Positions 40,279 through 49,103 of a stretch of DNA of 64,000 nucleotides are shown in pieces. This DNA is from Goodfellowiella coeruleoviolacea. GTDB lineage: Bacteria; Actinomycetota; Actinomycetes; Mycobacteriales; Pseudonocardiaceae. Position numbers and translations under genes: made by a program. Where the stretch lies: positions 225,518-289,517 of the forward strand of contig NZ_JAMTCK010000014.1 in assembly GCF_024171785.1 (NCBI RefSeq), read 5' to 3'. Below the pieces are notes generated by a model. That model made no database searches. It saw only the letters and a program-made list of their open reading frames with translations, and was not told the origin of the DNA. Every line of letters starts with the position of its first letter. Position 1 is the first letter of the stretch.

Positions 40279-40908
40279 ATGAGCGGCGCAGAACGCCCTG
40301 ACGCCACCCACGCGCCCGACCCCGGGCTGTTGACCGTGTCCGCGAAGATCGTCATCGCGGGCGGCTTCGGCGTGGGCAAGACCACGTTCGTCGGCTCCGT
40401 GTCCGAGGTGCCACCGCTGAACACCGACGCGTGGATGACCGAGGCCAGCGAGGGCGTTGACGACCTGCCGCCGGACGCCAGCAAGTCCACCACCACCGTG
40501 GCCATGGACTTCGGCCGGATCACCCTGCACGACGACCTGTTGCTGTACCTGTTCGGCACGCCCGGGCAGGCGCGGTTCTGGTTCCTGTGGGACGACCTCA
40601 CCCGAGGCGCGCTGGGCGCCATCGTGCTGGTGGACACCAACCGGCTCGACCAGTCCTTCGCCGCGATCAACTACTTCGAGAACGACTCGGACCTGCCGTT
40701 CATCGTGGCGGTCAACCGGTTCGACGGACAGCTGCGCCACGACCTGGACGAGGTGCGCGACGCGCTGGCGCTCAGCCCGGACGTCCCACTGACCACGTGC
40801 GACGCGCGCGACCCGGCCTCCGCCGTCGGCACGCTGCGCGAGCTGGTCTCCCACACGCTGTCGCTGGCAGAACTGTCGGATCCCAGGAGGATGCGCACGC
40901 ATGCGTAA
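40279..40908 (+). CDS. cvnD: Conservon small GTPase (CvnD)
   Basis: A 209-residue GTPase starting at ATG 40279 with GGAG 8 bases upstream. The P-loop is GGFGVGKTTF, the switch II region LFGTPGQARFWFLWDDL, and the base-specificity motif NRFD replaces NKxD, as common in this family. It is the Ras/MglA-like switch of the conservon. Its last 8 bases overlap the styrene monooxygenase-like gene, so that enzyme is translated with it. Confidence 0.93.
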   Translation: MSGAERPDATHAPDPGLLTVSAKIVIAGGFGVGKTTFVGSVSEVPPLNTDAWMTEASEGVDDLPPDASKSTTTVAMDFGRITLHDDLLLYLFGTPGQARFWFLWDDLTRGALGAIVLVDTNRLDQSFAAINYFENDSDLPFIVAVNRFDGQLRHDLDEVRDALALSPDVPLTTCDARDPASAVGTLRELVSHTLSLAELSDPRRMRTHA

Positions 40909-42139
40909 GGTCCTAATCGTCGGTGCCGGCCAGTCCGGTCTCCAGCTGGCGCTGTCCCTGCAGGAGCACGACTACGACGTGACGGTGATGTCGGCGCGCA
41001 CACCGGACGAGATCCGCGCCGGTCGGGTCCTGTCGACCCAGTGCATGTTCGCGGACGCGCTGGCGGTCGAGCGCGCGCACGGGTTGAACCTGTGGGACGA
41101 CGTGGCGCCCAGGATCGCCGGCCAGGGCCTGTCGCTGGGCGCGCCGGACGGCACCCGGATGCTCAACTGGATCAGCGCCTGGGACAACGGCCCGGCCCAG
41201 TCCATCGACCAGCGGGTGAAGATGCCCGCGTGGCTGGAGCTGTTCGAGGACCGGGGCGGCAAGGTCGTCATCCACGGGGTCACCACCTCCGACCTGAACG
41301 GGCTCGCCTCCCTGTACGAGCTGACGATCGTCGCGGCCGGCAAGGGCGAACTGGTCCAGCTGTTCACCCGGGACGCCTCCCGGTCCCCGTTCACCGCGCC
41401 GCAGCGGGCGCTGTCGGTGTCCTATGTGCACGGTGTGGAGTCCCGCCCGGACCGGCCGGGCTCGACCGACGTGTGGATGAACATCGTCCCCGGGGTGTGC
41501 GAGCTGATCAACATTCCCGGTTACACGCTCAGCGGCCCGTGCGACATCTTCTACGTGTCCGGGGCGCCGGGCGGGCCGTTCGACTGCTTCGCCGACCGAC
41601 CCGGTCCCAGTGAGCACCTGGCCCGCCACCTCGAACTGTTCCGCCAGTACCTGCCCTGGGAGTACGAGCGCTGCCGCAACGCCGAACTGACCGACGCCAG
41701 GGCGACCCTGGTGGGCGGCTACGCGCCGGTGGTCCGCCACCCGGTCGGTGAGCTGCCGTCCGGCCAGTTCGTGCTCGGCATGGCCGACGTGGTGGTGGCC
41801 AACGACCCGATCACCGGGCAGGGCGCCAACAACGCGGCCAAGTGCGCCGAGGCCTACCTGCGCGCCATCCTGGAGCACGGCGACCAGCCGTTCGACCGCG
41901 CCTGGATGCAGCGCACGTTCGACCGGTACTGGGAGCACGCCCAGTACGTCACCCGGTTCACCAACACCATGCTCCACCCGCCGGAGCACGTGCAGGCCAT
42001 CCTGGGCGCCGCGCAGACCAACGAGGCCGTGGCCAAGCGCTTCGTCAACGGGTTCAACAACCCCACCGACTTCCAGCACTGGCTGCTCGACCCGCAGAAG
42101 ACCCAGGACTACCTGGTCAGCGTCGGCGCCGCCGGCTGA
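40901..42139 (+). CDS. Styrene monooxygenase-like flavoprotein (StyA family)
   Basis: A 412-residue protein collinear with StyA: GAGQSGLQLALSLQEHDYDV at the FAD site, TIVAAGKGELVQLF, SPFTAPQRALSV and DPITGQGANNAAK near the end. StyA-type enzymes epoxidise styrene or oxidise indole using FADH2 from a separate reductase. No reductase gene is adjacent; the nearest is the flavin reductase at 52.5 kb. Conservons are often followed by a P450; this enzyme takes that place here. Whether it serves the terpene cluster to the right is unproven. Confidence 0.9.
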   Translation: MRKVLIVGAGQSGLQLALSLQEHDYDVTVMSARTPDEIRAGRVLSTQCMFADALAVERAHGLNLWDDVAPRIAGQGLSLGAPDGTRMLNWISAWDNGPAQSIDQRVKMPAWLELFEDRGGKVVIHGVTTSDLNGLASLYELTIVAAGKGELVQLFTRDASRSPFTAPQRALSVSYVHGVESRPDRPGSTDVWMNIVPGVCELINIPGYTLSGPCDIFYVSGAPGGPFDCFADRPGPSEHLARHLELFRQYLPWEYERCRNAELTDARATLVGGYAPVVRHPVGELPSGQFVLGMADVVVANDPITGQGANNAAKCAEAYLRAILEHGDQPFDRAWMQRTFDRYWEHAQYVTRFTNTMLHPPEHVQAILGAAQTNEAVAKRFVNGFNNPTDFQHWLLDPQKTQDYLVSVGAAG

Positions 42140-42146
42140 GGTGACC

Positions 42147-42175
42147 GGCCGGGCCCTGCTGGTGCGGGCCCGGCC
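42147..42175 (+). terminator. Bidirectional hairpin terminator
   Basis: GGCCGGGCCC (42147-42156) and GGGCCCGGCC (42166-42175) form a perfect 10-base stem with a 9-base loop, 8 bases after the styrene monooxygenase-like stop and before the convergent flavin monooxygenase gene. Confidence 0.75.
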
Positions 42176-42227
42176 TCGGGACGACCACCGTGTCTGTCCA
42201 TTGTGGCCGGTTGCGGGGTTGGCGCGC

Positions 42228-43424
42228 TCAGAGGCTGGGCACGACCAGGTCCAGGCCGAAGAACGCGCCCCCGTACAGCTCGCGGCCGAGCCGCGGGTTG
42301 AGCATCGCGTGCCTGGCCGCGGTGTTGGCGTCCCGCCAGTACTGCTGCAGCGGGTTCGACTCGGCGAAGGCGCCCGCGCCGTGCGCCCACATCAGTTCGT
42401 CCAGCGCGACGGTCACCAGGTTCACCGCCTGCCCGACATCACCCCGGATCCGGCGGAGGTCGTGCTCGGCCAGCGGGCTGGCCGAGGTGGCGGCCGCGTC
42501 GATGGCGTCGGCGGCCCGGTTCACGTGCAGCTCGGCCGCGTCGATGGTCAGCGCCGTCCGGCCGATCTCGGACACGAACGTCTGGGAGTCCGGTTGCCTG
42601 GTGTACCGGTGGCTGGGCGCGATGCCCCGGCCCGGCGCGCGGTCCACGACCACGGCGAGCGCGGCCTGGCCGATGCCGACCACCACCGACGCGCAGATGA
42701 CGGCCATGGCCGCGATCGCGGCCGTCCGCAGCAGCGGCGGCAGGGTGAGGTCGGCGGCGTTCTCCCGCCCGCGCTGCACCTGGCCCGAGATCACCCGGTG
42801 CTCGGGCACGAAGGTCTCCCGGAGCACGACGGTGTGGCTGCCGGTGGCCCGCATGCCCACGGTGCGCCAGGTGTCCTCGACGGTGATGTCCGCGGCCGGC
42901 ACCAGCATGGACAGCGCGCCCACGGGTTCGCCGTCCAGGTCGACCTCCTTGGCGACCAGGATCGCCCAGTCGTCGTGCAGGATGCCGGTGGCGTACGGCC
43001 AGGTGCCGGTGAGCAGGTAGCCGCCCTCGGTCCGGACCGCGGTGCCCGCCGCCGCGAAGACCGAGGCCAGCTTGGCGCCGGGGTTGTCGCCGAACACCTC
43101 GTCCTGCGCGGCCCGGGAGAACTTCGTGGCGAGCAGGTTCGAGCCGTTGATGTTGTTGACCACCCACGAGGTGGACGGGCAGTAGTGCGAGAGGGCCTTG
43201 GTGACCTCGCTCAGGGTCCGGACGTCGGTCTCCAGCCCGCCGTAGCCGCTCGCGGTCCAGAGCATGCTCAGCTGGGCGTCGTCGATGGCCCGCACGGTGG
43301 CGTCGGGCAGTCGCCGCTCCCGCTCTCCCTCGGCGACGCCGTCGGCGAAGATCGGCCCGAACTTGTGGACCCGGTCCACGAGTTCGGTGCGCAGTTCCCT
43401 CGGGTCGGTTCGGCTGTTCGTCAT
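42228..43424 (-). CDS. Acyl-CoA dehydrogenase-fold flavin monooxygenase (group D)
   Basis: A 398-residue protein with the layout of two-component, FADH2-using hydroxylases (HsaA, HpaB/HpaH, DszC, XiaF-like): GVAEGERERRLPDATVRAI at the N-terminus, STSWVVN, a central beta domain (GGYLLTGTWPYATGI), W-TVGMRATGSH and the C-terminal helical bundle ending with a FAESNPLQQYWRD segment. The ATG at 43424 has GGAG 8 bases ahead; GTG at 43430 is an alternative. It is the last gene of the minus-strand oxidative operon. It needs reduced flavin from a partner, possibly the reductase at 52.5 kb. Confidence 0.87.
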   Translation of the reverse strand: MTNSRTDPRELRTELVDRVHKFGPIFADGVAEGERERRLPDATVRAIDDAQLSMLWTASGYGGLETDVRTLSEVTKALSHYCPSTSWVVNNINGSNLLATKFSRAAQDEVFGDNPGAKLASVFAAAGTAVRTEGGYLLTGTWPYATGILHDDWAILVAKEVDLDGEPVGALSMLVPAADITVEDTWRTVGMRATGSHTVVLRETFVPEHRVISGQVQRGRENAADLTLPPLLRTAAIAAMAVICASVVVGIGQAALAVVVDRAPGRGIAPSHRYTRQPDSQTFVSEIGRTALTIDAAELHVNRAADAIDAAATSASPLAEHDLRRIRGDVGQAVNLVTVALDELMWAHGAGAFAESNPLQQYWRDANTAARHAMLNPRLGRELYGGAFFGLDLVVPSL

Positions 43425-43426
43425 GG

Positions 43427-45253
43427 TCACCACTCCGCGCGCTCGGCAGTGAGGTTGGTGCGGTCGTCGGCCGGGGCGGGGCGACCGAGGATCTCGTGGA
43501 ACACCGCGGCCAGTTCCTCGACCGGCGACCCGCTCGCGGTGCTGCTGCGCCAGGCCACGTGGTTGTCCGGGCGCACCAGGATGGCGCCGTCGTCGTCGAT
43601 CTGGCGCACCGCCGCCCAGGTGCCGTCGGCGTCCCAGTAGCCCGCCGCGTCGCACTTGTTGCCGATGGGCACCACGGTGAGCGCCACCCGGTGGGTGTCC
43701 GCGGCCTGCTTGGCCGCGACCGTCCAACCCTCCCCCAGCGGCCCGGTGATCAGCACGAAGCCGCCGCCGCTGCCGACCAGGTCGTGCGTTGAGACGCGGG
43801 TGTCGCCGTGGGCGAGCCACGCGTGCGGCAGCCGGTGGCCCGGCCGGGTGACCGGGTGGTAGGTCCTGCCCATCGGGTCGCGCGGCGGTGCCGGTGTCCC
43901 GTCCGGGACCAGCGCACCGGCCGGGTAGGCGTAGCCGATCTCGATGTCGTGCGCCTGGTACTCGGTCCGCTGGGTGCCGAAGACCTCGCGCACCACGGCC
44001 CGCCGGGTCTGTCCCATCGGCGTGTCGGACAGGAGCTGGCGGAAGCTGGCCCTGGTGAGTTCCGGCGGCTGCCCCGGCAGCTTGCCCAGGCTGGCGTACA
44101 GCGCCGCGTGGTTGCGCAGGCAGGCCATTGACCAGTTCACGTTCTGCTGGGCGACGGGCAGCCGCTCGGCCTCGTAGGAGTCGAGCAGCGCCTCGTCGGC
44201 CTGGCCGCCGAGCACGGCCCCGAGCTTCCAGGCGAGGTTGTGCGCGTCCTGGATCGCCGAGTTCAGGCCGAGTCCGGTGGCGGGCGGCTGCCGGTGCGCG
44301 GCGTCCCCGGCGAGGAAGACCCGGCCGACCCGGAAGGCGCGCGCCACCACGGCTTCCGGCCGGTACTCGCTCACGCGGTGGATGCGCAGGTCCAGGTCGG
44401 GCAGCTTCAGGTGGTCGCGCACGGTGGCGCTGATCGCCGCCGGGTCGAGGTCGCCCTGGGCGCCCGGCGGCAGCCTGAAGTGCAGCACCCACTCCTCGCA
44501 CGCCAGACCCCAGCTGGGCCCGGCCGCGACGATCACCGACGTGCTGAACGGCCCGCCGTCGGGGCTGACGAAGTGGGTCATCATCACCGAGTCACCCGGC
44601 CACCAGCGGGACAGGTCCGCGCTGAAGTGCACCGAGATCACCGTGAACCCGCCGCCGGCGCCGTCCATGGGCACGCCCAGCGCACCGCCGATGCTCCGGC
44701 CGCCGTCGGCGCCGATCAGGTACCGGGCGCGGACCGTGCGCGTCTGGCCGGTCGACCGGTTGGTGATGTGCGCGGTCACGCCGTTCTCGTCCTGGGTGAA
44801 CTCCTCCAGCGCGTGGTGGAAGAGCAGCTGGCCGGGCGCGCGCTGCTCGGCGTGCCGGAGCAGCAGCGGCTCCAGCCGGTGCTGCGGCAGGTTGGTGGAC
44901 GGGCCGGGGCTGTCGGCCGCGTACGGCCCGGCGGTGCCCCGGCCCCCGAAGGAGTCCATCCGGTACAGGTCACGCGCGTCGAGTTCGCCCTCGCCGGCCA
45001 GCGAGGTGCGCCAGACGACCTCGCTCATGTTCGCCAGCGGCGTGCTGATCCGGTAGACGTCGTCGGCGATCCCGTGCTGCCGGAACATCTCCATGGTGCG
45101 CTGGTTCAGGTAGTGCGCCCTGGGCAGGCCGGAGGTCGTCTCGCGGCGCTCCACCAGCAGGTGGCGCACGCCCACGTCGGACAGGAAGATCGACGCGGCG
45201 AGCCCGCACCCGCCACCGCCGACAACGAGAACTGGCACGTCTACGTCAGACAT
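43427..45253 (-). CDS. FAD-dependent aromatic hydroxylase (group A, PgaE/RdmE-like)
   Basis: A 608-residue flavoprotein hydroxylase: VLVVGGGGCGLAASIFL for FAD binding, YLIGADGGRS (DG motif), VFLAGDAAHRQPPATGLGLN (GD motif), and a C-terminal thioredoxin-like domain of about 150 residues typical of the phenol hydroxylase/polyketide hydroxylase branch. AAGGA precedes the ATG. Such enzymes hydroxylate phenol-like or polycyclic aromatic substrates with NADPH. It lies between the ferredoxin and the group D monooxygenase genes in one operon. Confidence 0.92.
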   Translation of the reverse strand: MSDVDVPVLVVGGGGCGLAASIFLSDVGVRHLLVERRETTSGLPRAHYLNQRTMEMFRQHGIADDVYRISTPLANMSEVVWRTSLAGEGELDARDLYRMDSFGGRGTAGPYAADSPGPSTNLPQHRLEPLLLRHAEQRAPGQLLFHHALEEFTQDENGVTAHITNRSTGQTRTVRARYLIGADGGRSIGGALGVPMDGAGGGFTVISVHFSADLSRWWPGDSVMMTHFVSPDGGPFSTSVIVAAGPSWGLACEEWVLHFRLPPGAQGDLDPAAISATVRDHLKLPDLDLRIHRVSEYRPEAVVARAFRVGRVFLAGDAAHRQPPATGLGLNSAIQDAHNLAWKLGAVLGGQADEALLDSYEAERLPVAQQNVNWSMACLRNHAALYASLGKLPGQPPELTRASFRQLLSDTPMGQTRRAVVREVFGTQRTEYQAHDIEIGYAYPAGALVPDGTPAPPRDPMGRTYHPVTRPGHRLPHAWLAHGDTRVSTHDLVGSGGGFVLITGPLGEGWTVAAKQAADTHRVALTVVPIGNKCDAAGYWDADGTWAAVRQIDDDGAILVRPDNHVAWRSSTASGSPVEELAAVFHEILGRPAPADDRTNLTAERAEW

Positions 45254-45295
45254 TGGTTTCCTTCAAGGTGTTGGGCGAACGCCTGGTCGGGCAGG

Positions 45296-45517
45296 TCACT
45301 CGCGGCGGGCCGATGTGTGCTCGTGCAGGACGATGGCGGCGGCCGGGCACACCAGGCTCGCCTCCCGGACCCGCTCGCGCTCGTGCTCCGGCGGAGTCGC
45401 GTCGAGCAGGGGCACGGTTCCGTCGTCCTCGCTCTGGTCGAAGACGGTCGGCGCGATCGCGACGCGGTTCCCGGACGCGACGCACCGGCTCCTGTCGACC
45501 TCGACCTCCGTGGTCAT
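45296..45517 (-). CDS. Ferredoxin of the P450-partner type, one cluster cysteine replaced
   Basis: A 73-residue acidic protein beside a P450, with the family pattern DRSRCVASGNR...APTVFDQ...CPAAAI. I chose ATG 45517, with AGGA 7 bases ahead, over GTG 45523. Ferredoxins of this type bind a 3Fe-4S (or 4Fe-4S) cluster through C-x5-C and a distal CP. Here Cys12 and Cys57 are present but position 18 is Arg (codon CGC, one base from the Cys codon TGC). Cluster binding may therefore be weakened or changed, or this may be a sequencing error. Confidence 0.85.
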   Translation of the reverse strand: MTTEVEVDRSRCVASGNRVAIAPTVFDQSEDDGTVPLLDATPPEHERERVREASLVCPAAAIVLHEHTSARRE

Positions 45518-45536
45518 CTCCACGTCCTGTTCCGGG

Positions 45537-46715
45537 TCACCAGGTGACCGGCAGGCTGTTCACGCCGAAGACCAGCGCGTTGGTCCGGTAGTCGATCTCG
45601 TCCTGCGGGACAGCCGGCCGCAGCGCGGGGAACCGGGTGAACAGCGCCGGCAGCGCGACCCGCAGCTCCACTCGGGCCAGTTGCTGGCCGAGGCACTGGT
45701 GCGGGCCGTAGCCGAAGGTGAGGTGGTGCCGGTTCGCCCGCCGGCGCACGTCCAGCCGGTCCAGGTCCTGGTCCGGGTCGGTGCCGGTGAGGTCCCGGTT
45801 GGCGGCCAGCGCGGACACCACGACCCGCTCGCCCTCGTTGATCTTCTGGTCCCGCACGCACAGGGTCTCGGCGGCCTGGCGCGGCAGGATGGTGGCCGGC
45901 GCGACGTAGCGCAGCAGTTCCTCGACGGCGCCGTCGACCGCCTCGGGGTCGTCGCGCACCACCGCGAGCTGGTCGGGGTGCTGGAACAGCAGGGCGACGC
46001 TGGCCGCGAGCGTGTTGGCGATCGTCTCGTGCCCGGCGATGAGCAGCATGCTGCCGATGCCCACCAGCTCGCGGTCGGTCAGCTCGTCGCCGTGCTCGCG
46101 CACCAGCCGACCCAGCACGTTGTCGCCCGGCTGTTGCCGGTGGCGCGCCACGAGCTGGGCCATGTAGGCCTCCATCTCGGCCGTCTTCTCCAGCTGCACC
46201 TCCCGGCTGGTGTTGACGTCCACCACGGCCTTGGTGCGGCGCTGGAACTCGTCGCGGTCGGTGTAGGGCACGCCGAGCAGTTCGCAGATGACCAGCGTCG
46301 GAATCGGGGTGCAGAACAGCCGCACCAGGTCCGCGCCCGGTCCGGCGGCCGCCAGGTCGTCCAAAGTGGACGAGACGATGTCCTCGATCCTCGGCCGGAG
46401 TTCCCGCGCCCGCCTGGTGGTGAACGACCCGGTGAGCAGCCGCCGCAGCCGGGTGTGCTCCGGGCCGTCGTAGCTGAGCAGGTTGCCCTCCTGGTGCGGC
46501 ATGCCCCCGCCCATCCGCAACCCGCCGCTGCCCAGCACGGCCTTGGCGTCCTCGTACCGGGTCACGAGCACCGCGTCGAACGCGCCCAACAGCGGGCTGG
46601 GCACCTTGATCCGGCGCAGTTCCTCGTCCTGCCGCGCCGCGCGGAGGTCGGGGGCGGGGGCGAACGGGCACCCGGTGGCTCGCGCGTCGATGGGGGACAC
46701 CCTGGGTTCGGTCAT
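45537..46715 (-). CDS. Cytochrome P450
   Basis: I chose ATG 46715 (392 residues; GAGAGG about 7 bases ahead); longer frames have no support. It has IAGHETIANTLA in the I-helix, EELLRY as ExxR, and the haem loop FGYGPHQCLG with Cys341. It is a soluble class I bacterial P450, and the ferredoxin follows 19 bases downstream. It is the first gene of the four-gene oxidative operon (P450, ferredoxin, aromatic hydroxylase, flavin monooxygenase). Confidence 0.94.
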   Translation of the reverse strand: MTEPRVSPIDARATGCPFAPAPDLRAARQDEELRRIKVPSPLLGAFDAVLVTRYEDAKAVLGSGGLRMGGGMPHQEGNLLSYDGPEHTRLRRLLTGSFTTRRARELRPRIEDIVSSTLDDLAAAGPGADLVRLFCTPIPTLVICELLGVPYTDRDEFQRRTKAVVDVNTSREVQLEKTAEMEAYMAQLVARHRQQPGDNVLGRLVREHGDELTDRELVGIGSMLLIAGHETIANTLAASVALLFQHPDQLAVVRDDPEAVDGAVEELLRYVAPATILPRQAAETLCVRDQKINEGERVVVSALAANRDLTGTDPDQDLDRLDVRRRANRHHLTFGYGPHQCLGQQLARVELRVALPALFTRFPALRPAVPQDEIDYRTNALVFGVNSLPVTW

Positions 46716-46847
46716 GAGATCGCCTCTCTGCTCATGAGGAGTAAGGGCATGCGACAGCCGCACGTCCGCGGCGGAGCGCCGGTGATCGACCGGACCGCGA
46801 CGGGCCGGATCATCCACAGTGGACGCCGGGGCGCGGCGCGCCGTGAC

Positions 46848-48284
46848 CTACTGGACCGCGGAGCGCTGCGGCTCGGGCTGGCGTGGTCGCGCGGGAATGG
46901 CGGCGCCGATCGCCGTGGCGAAGACCGCGCCGACCATGCCGACCACCGCGATGAGCACGAAGGCCTCCCGCAGCGGGATGGCCGTCGCGCCGCGCGCGAC
47001 GCTGAGCCCGGCGAAGATCGCGCCGACCACGGCGCCGGACAGCGACGAGCCGATGGACCGCATCAGCGTGTTGAACCCGTTGGCGACCCCGGTCTCGGTG
47101 GCGGGCACGGCCATCATGATCAGCGCGGGGATCGCGCCGTAGGCGAAGCCGACCCCGGCGTTGCTCACCACCGTGCCGATCACCAGCATCGTGGTGGAGT
47201 CCATCCGGACCAGGCAGGCCGCGAAGCCCAGGCCGATCAGCGCGATGCCCAGCAGCAGCGTGAACTTGGGGCCGCGCGCCGAGGAGAGCCGGGCGCCGAA
47301 CGCCGAGGCGGCCATCATCGCCAGCCCGGCCGGCAGCATCAGCAGGCCGGTCTGCAGCATGGACCGGCCCAGCCCGTAGCCCGTGCTCACGGGCAGCTGC
47401 AGCAACTGGGACACCATCAGCACCTGCGCGTACAGGGCGAAGCCCACCACGACGGAGGCGATGTTCACCAGCAGCACCGGCCGCCGGGCCGCGGTGGCCA
47501 GGTCGATCAGCGGGTCGGCCACCCGGCGTTCCCACCTGCCCCACAGCACCAGCACCGCCGCGGCCGCCACGACCAGGCCCACGGTGGTGCTGCTGCCCCA
47601 ACCCCACTCGCCGCCGTAGGAGATCGCCAGCAGCAGCGCGGTCAGTCCGGCGGTCAGGCCCAGCGTCCCGAGGACGTCGAAGCGCCCGGTGGCCAGCGGC
47701 GGGGTCGCCGGGACCAGCCAGACCGCCAGCACGCCGAGCACCGCGGTCAGCGCACCGATCGTCCAGAACAGCAGGTGCCAGTCGGCGAACTGGGCCATCG
47801 CCGCGGCCAGCGGCAGCCCGACCGCCGCGCCGATGCCCACCACCGACGAGGTCACCGCGATCGCCGAGCCGAGCCGCCGCCCGGACAGCACATCGCGCAG
47901 CAGGCTGATGCCCAGCGGCACGAGCCCCATGCCGATGCCCTGCAACCCGCGCCCGATGATCACCGGGGCCAGCGAGTCGGCCACCGCGCACAGCAGCGAG
48001 CCCAGCGTCACCAGCCCCAGCACGATCAGCACCAGCCGGCGCTTGCCGTAGAGGTCGCCCAGCCGGCCGGTGACCGGGCTGGTGACCGCCCCGGCCAGCA
48101 GCGTCGCCGTGACCACCCACGAGGTGCCTGCGGGGCTCGCGTGCAACAGCGTCGGCAGCTCGCCGAGCAGCGGCACCATCAGGGTCTGGTTCATCGCGGC
48201 CACGCCCGCCGCGAGCGCGATCACGGCGGCGACAGCACCTTTGGCCGGCACCGGCGGGTGCGGATCAGCGAACGCTGCGCACAT
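46848..48284 (-). CDS. MFS exporter, DHA2 type
   Basis: I chose ATG 48284 with GAGGTG about 6 bases ahead (478 residues). About 14 hydrophobic segments; MNQTLMVPLLGELP in segment 1, GRLGDLYGKRRLV in loop 2-3, and VGIGAAVGLPLAAA in segment 5 mark a drug:H+ antiporter-like exporter. It is divergent from the first TetR gene, a classic repressor/pump pair, and lies upstream of the oxidative operon on the same strand, 132 bases away. Confidence 0.88.
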   Translation of the reverse strand: MCAAFADPHPPVPAKGAVAAVIALAAGVAAMNQTLMVPLLGELPTLLHASPAGTSWVVTATLLAGAVTSPVTGRLGDLYGKRRLVLIVLGLVTLGSLLCAVADSLAPVIIGRGLQGIGMGLVPLGISLLRDVLSGRRLGSAIAVTSSVVGIGAAVGLPLAAAMAQFADWHLLFWTIGALTAVLGVLAVWLVPATPPLATGRFDVLGTLGLTAGLTALLLAISYGGEWGWGSSTTVGLVVAAAAVLVLWGRWERRVADPLIDLATAARRPVLLVNIASVVVGFALYAQVLMVSQLLQLPVSTGYGLGRSMLQTGLLMLPAGLAMMAASAFGARLSSARGPKFTLLLGIALIGLGFAACLVRMDSTTMLVIGTVVSNAGVGFAYGAIPALIMMAVPATETGVANGFNTLMRSIGSSLSGAVVGAIFAGLSVARGATAIPLREAFVLIAVVGMVGAVFATAIGAAIPARPRQPEPQRSAVQ

Positions 48285-48340
48285 CGTGTTCACCTCGATG
48301 GCTCTGGAGAACGTCGTCGACTCGATCGACCGCACCAGCG

Positions 48341-48386
48341 TAACATTATTTGGCACTCAGCGCTATTTTGGCACTGAAAGACAGAT
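48341..48386 (+). promoter_or_regulatory. Divergent control region 1, shared with the second TetR locus
   Basis: Lies between the MFS and first TetR genes. It starts with TAACATTATTTG and contains two direct copies of TTTGGCACT at 48349-48357 and 48367-48375, 18 bases apart. The block aligns without gaps to 53717-53762 at 31 of 46 positions, including 10 of the first 10 and CAGAT at the end. On the minus strand TAATGT is a possible -10 box. Probably holds the TetR operator. Confidence 0.65.
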
Positions 48387-48429
48387 CCAGGCCTGGTCTG
48401 CGCGCGCGGCCAGTGGCATCTGGGTGAGA

Positions 48430-49077
48430 ATGGCGATCGTGCGTACGGACCAGGCAGACACCGAGGTGCCGCGCGGCAAGGGGCGACCGCCCATGACCGA
48501 GCGGCGCAAGGACATCATCCGCCTGCAGATCGCCACGGCGGCGCTGGAACTGTTCAAGGCCCAGGGGGTCGCGGCGACCTCCGGCGAGCAGATCGCCGAC
48601 CGGCTGGGCATCTCCACCCGGACGCTGTGGCGGTACTGCCCGTCCAAGGAGGGCTGTGTCCAGCCGCTGCTGACCCACGCCATCGGGGTGGTCATCGAGA
48701 AGCTGCGCGCCTGGCCGCGGGACGTGCCGCTGGTGGAACACCTCCTGCACGAGTCCGACCTCACCGAGCAGGTCCCGCAGTCCACTCTGGACCTGGCCAG
48801 ACTGACCCGCACCGAGCCGGCACTGCGCGCGGTGTGGATGCAGACCTACCTGGAGGCCGAGAACGCCTTCGCCGAGGCGATCGCCGAGCGCACCGGCCAG
48901 CCGGCCGACGCGCTGGAGACCCGGGTGCTGGCTGGCATGCTCAACGCGGCGCTGCGCATCGCCGTCGAGCAGCACGCCTGGCTCACCGCGGATGACCCGG
49001 ACGCGGCGCGCGAGTCCAGCATGACGGACGCCACGCGCGTGGCACTGCGCACCGCCATCGCCGGCCTGCGCCTGTAG
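48430..49077 (+). CDS. TetR family regulator 1
   Basis: A 215-residue TetR protein from ATG 48430. The N-terminal helix-turn-helix is clear: IATAALELFKAQGVAATSGEQ, LGISTRTLWRYCPSKE. The C-terminal ligand domain includes STLDLARLTRTEPALRAVW. It is closely similar, roughly three quarters identical by eye, to the TetR at 53847. Divergent from an MFS exporter, it probably represses that pump and may also act on the second locus. Confidence 0.93.
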   Translation: MAIVRTDQADTEVPRGKGRPPMTERRKDIIRLQIATAALELFKAQGVAATSGEQIADRLGISTRTLWRYCPSKEGCVQPLLTHAIGVVIEKLRAWPRDVPLVEHLLHESDLTEQVPQSTLDLARLTRTEPALRAVWMQTYLEAENAFAEAIAERTGQPADALETRVLAGMLNAALRIAVEQHAWLTADDPDAARESSMTDATRVALRTAIAGLRL

Positions 49078-49092
49078 CCGCGCGGGCGCGGC
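49077..49092 (+). terminator. Possible hairpin between convergent TetR and SARP genes
   Basis: GCCGCGC (49077-49083) and GCGCGGC (49086-49092) are inverted arms with a 2-base centre, so about 6 pairs can form around a 4-base loop. It sits in the 26-base gap between convergent genes. Weak evidence in such GC-rich DNA. Confidence 0.35.
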
Positions 49093-49103
49093 CGGCCAGC
49101 GCG

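Noticed and set aside
45315-48377. Plus-strand open frame of 1020 codons across the P450 and MFS genes
   Set aside because: The translation is His/Gln/Arg-rich and lacks motifs; the minus strand has clear P450 and MFS proteins.
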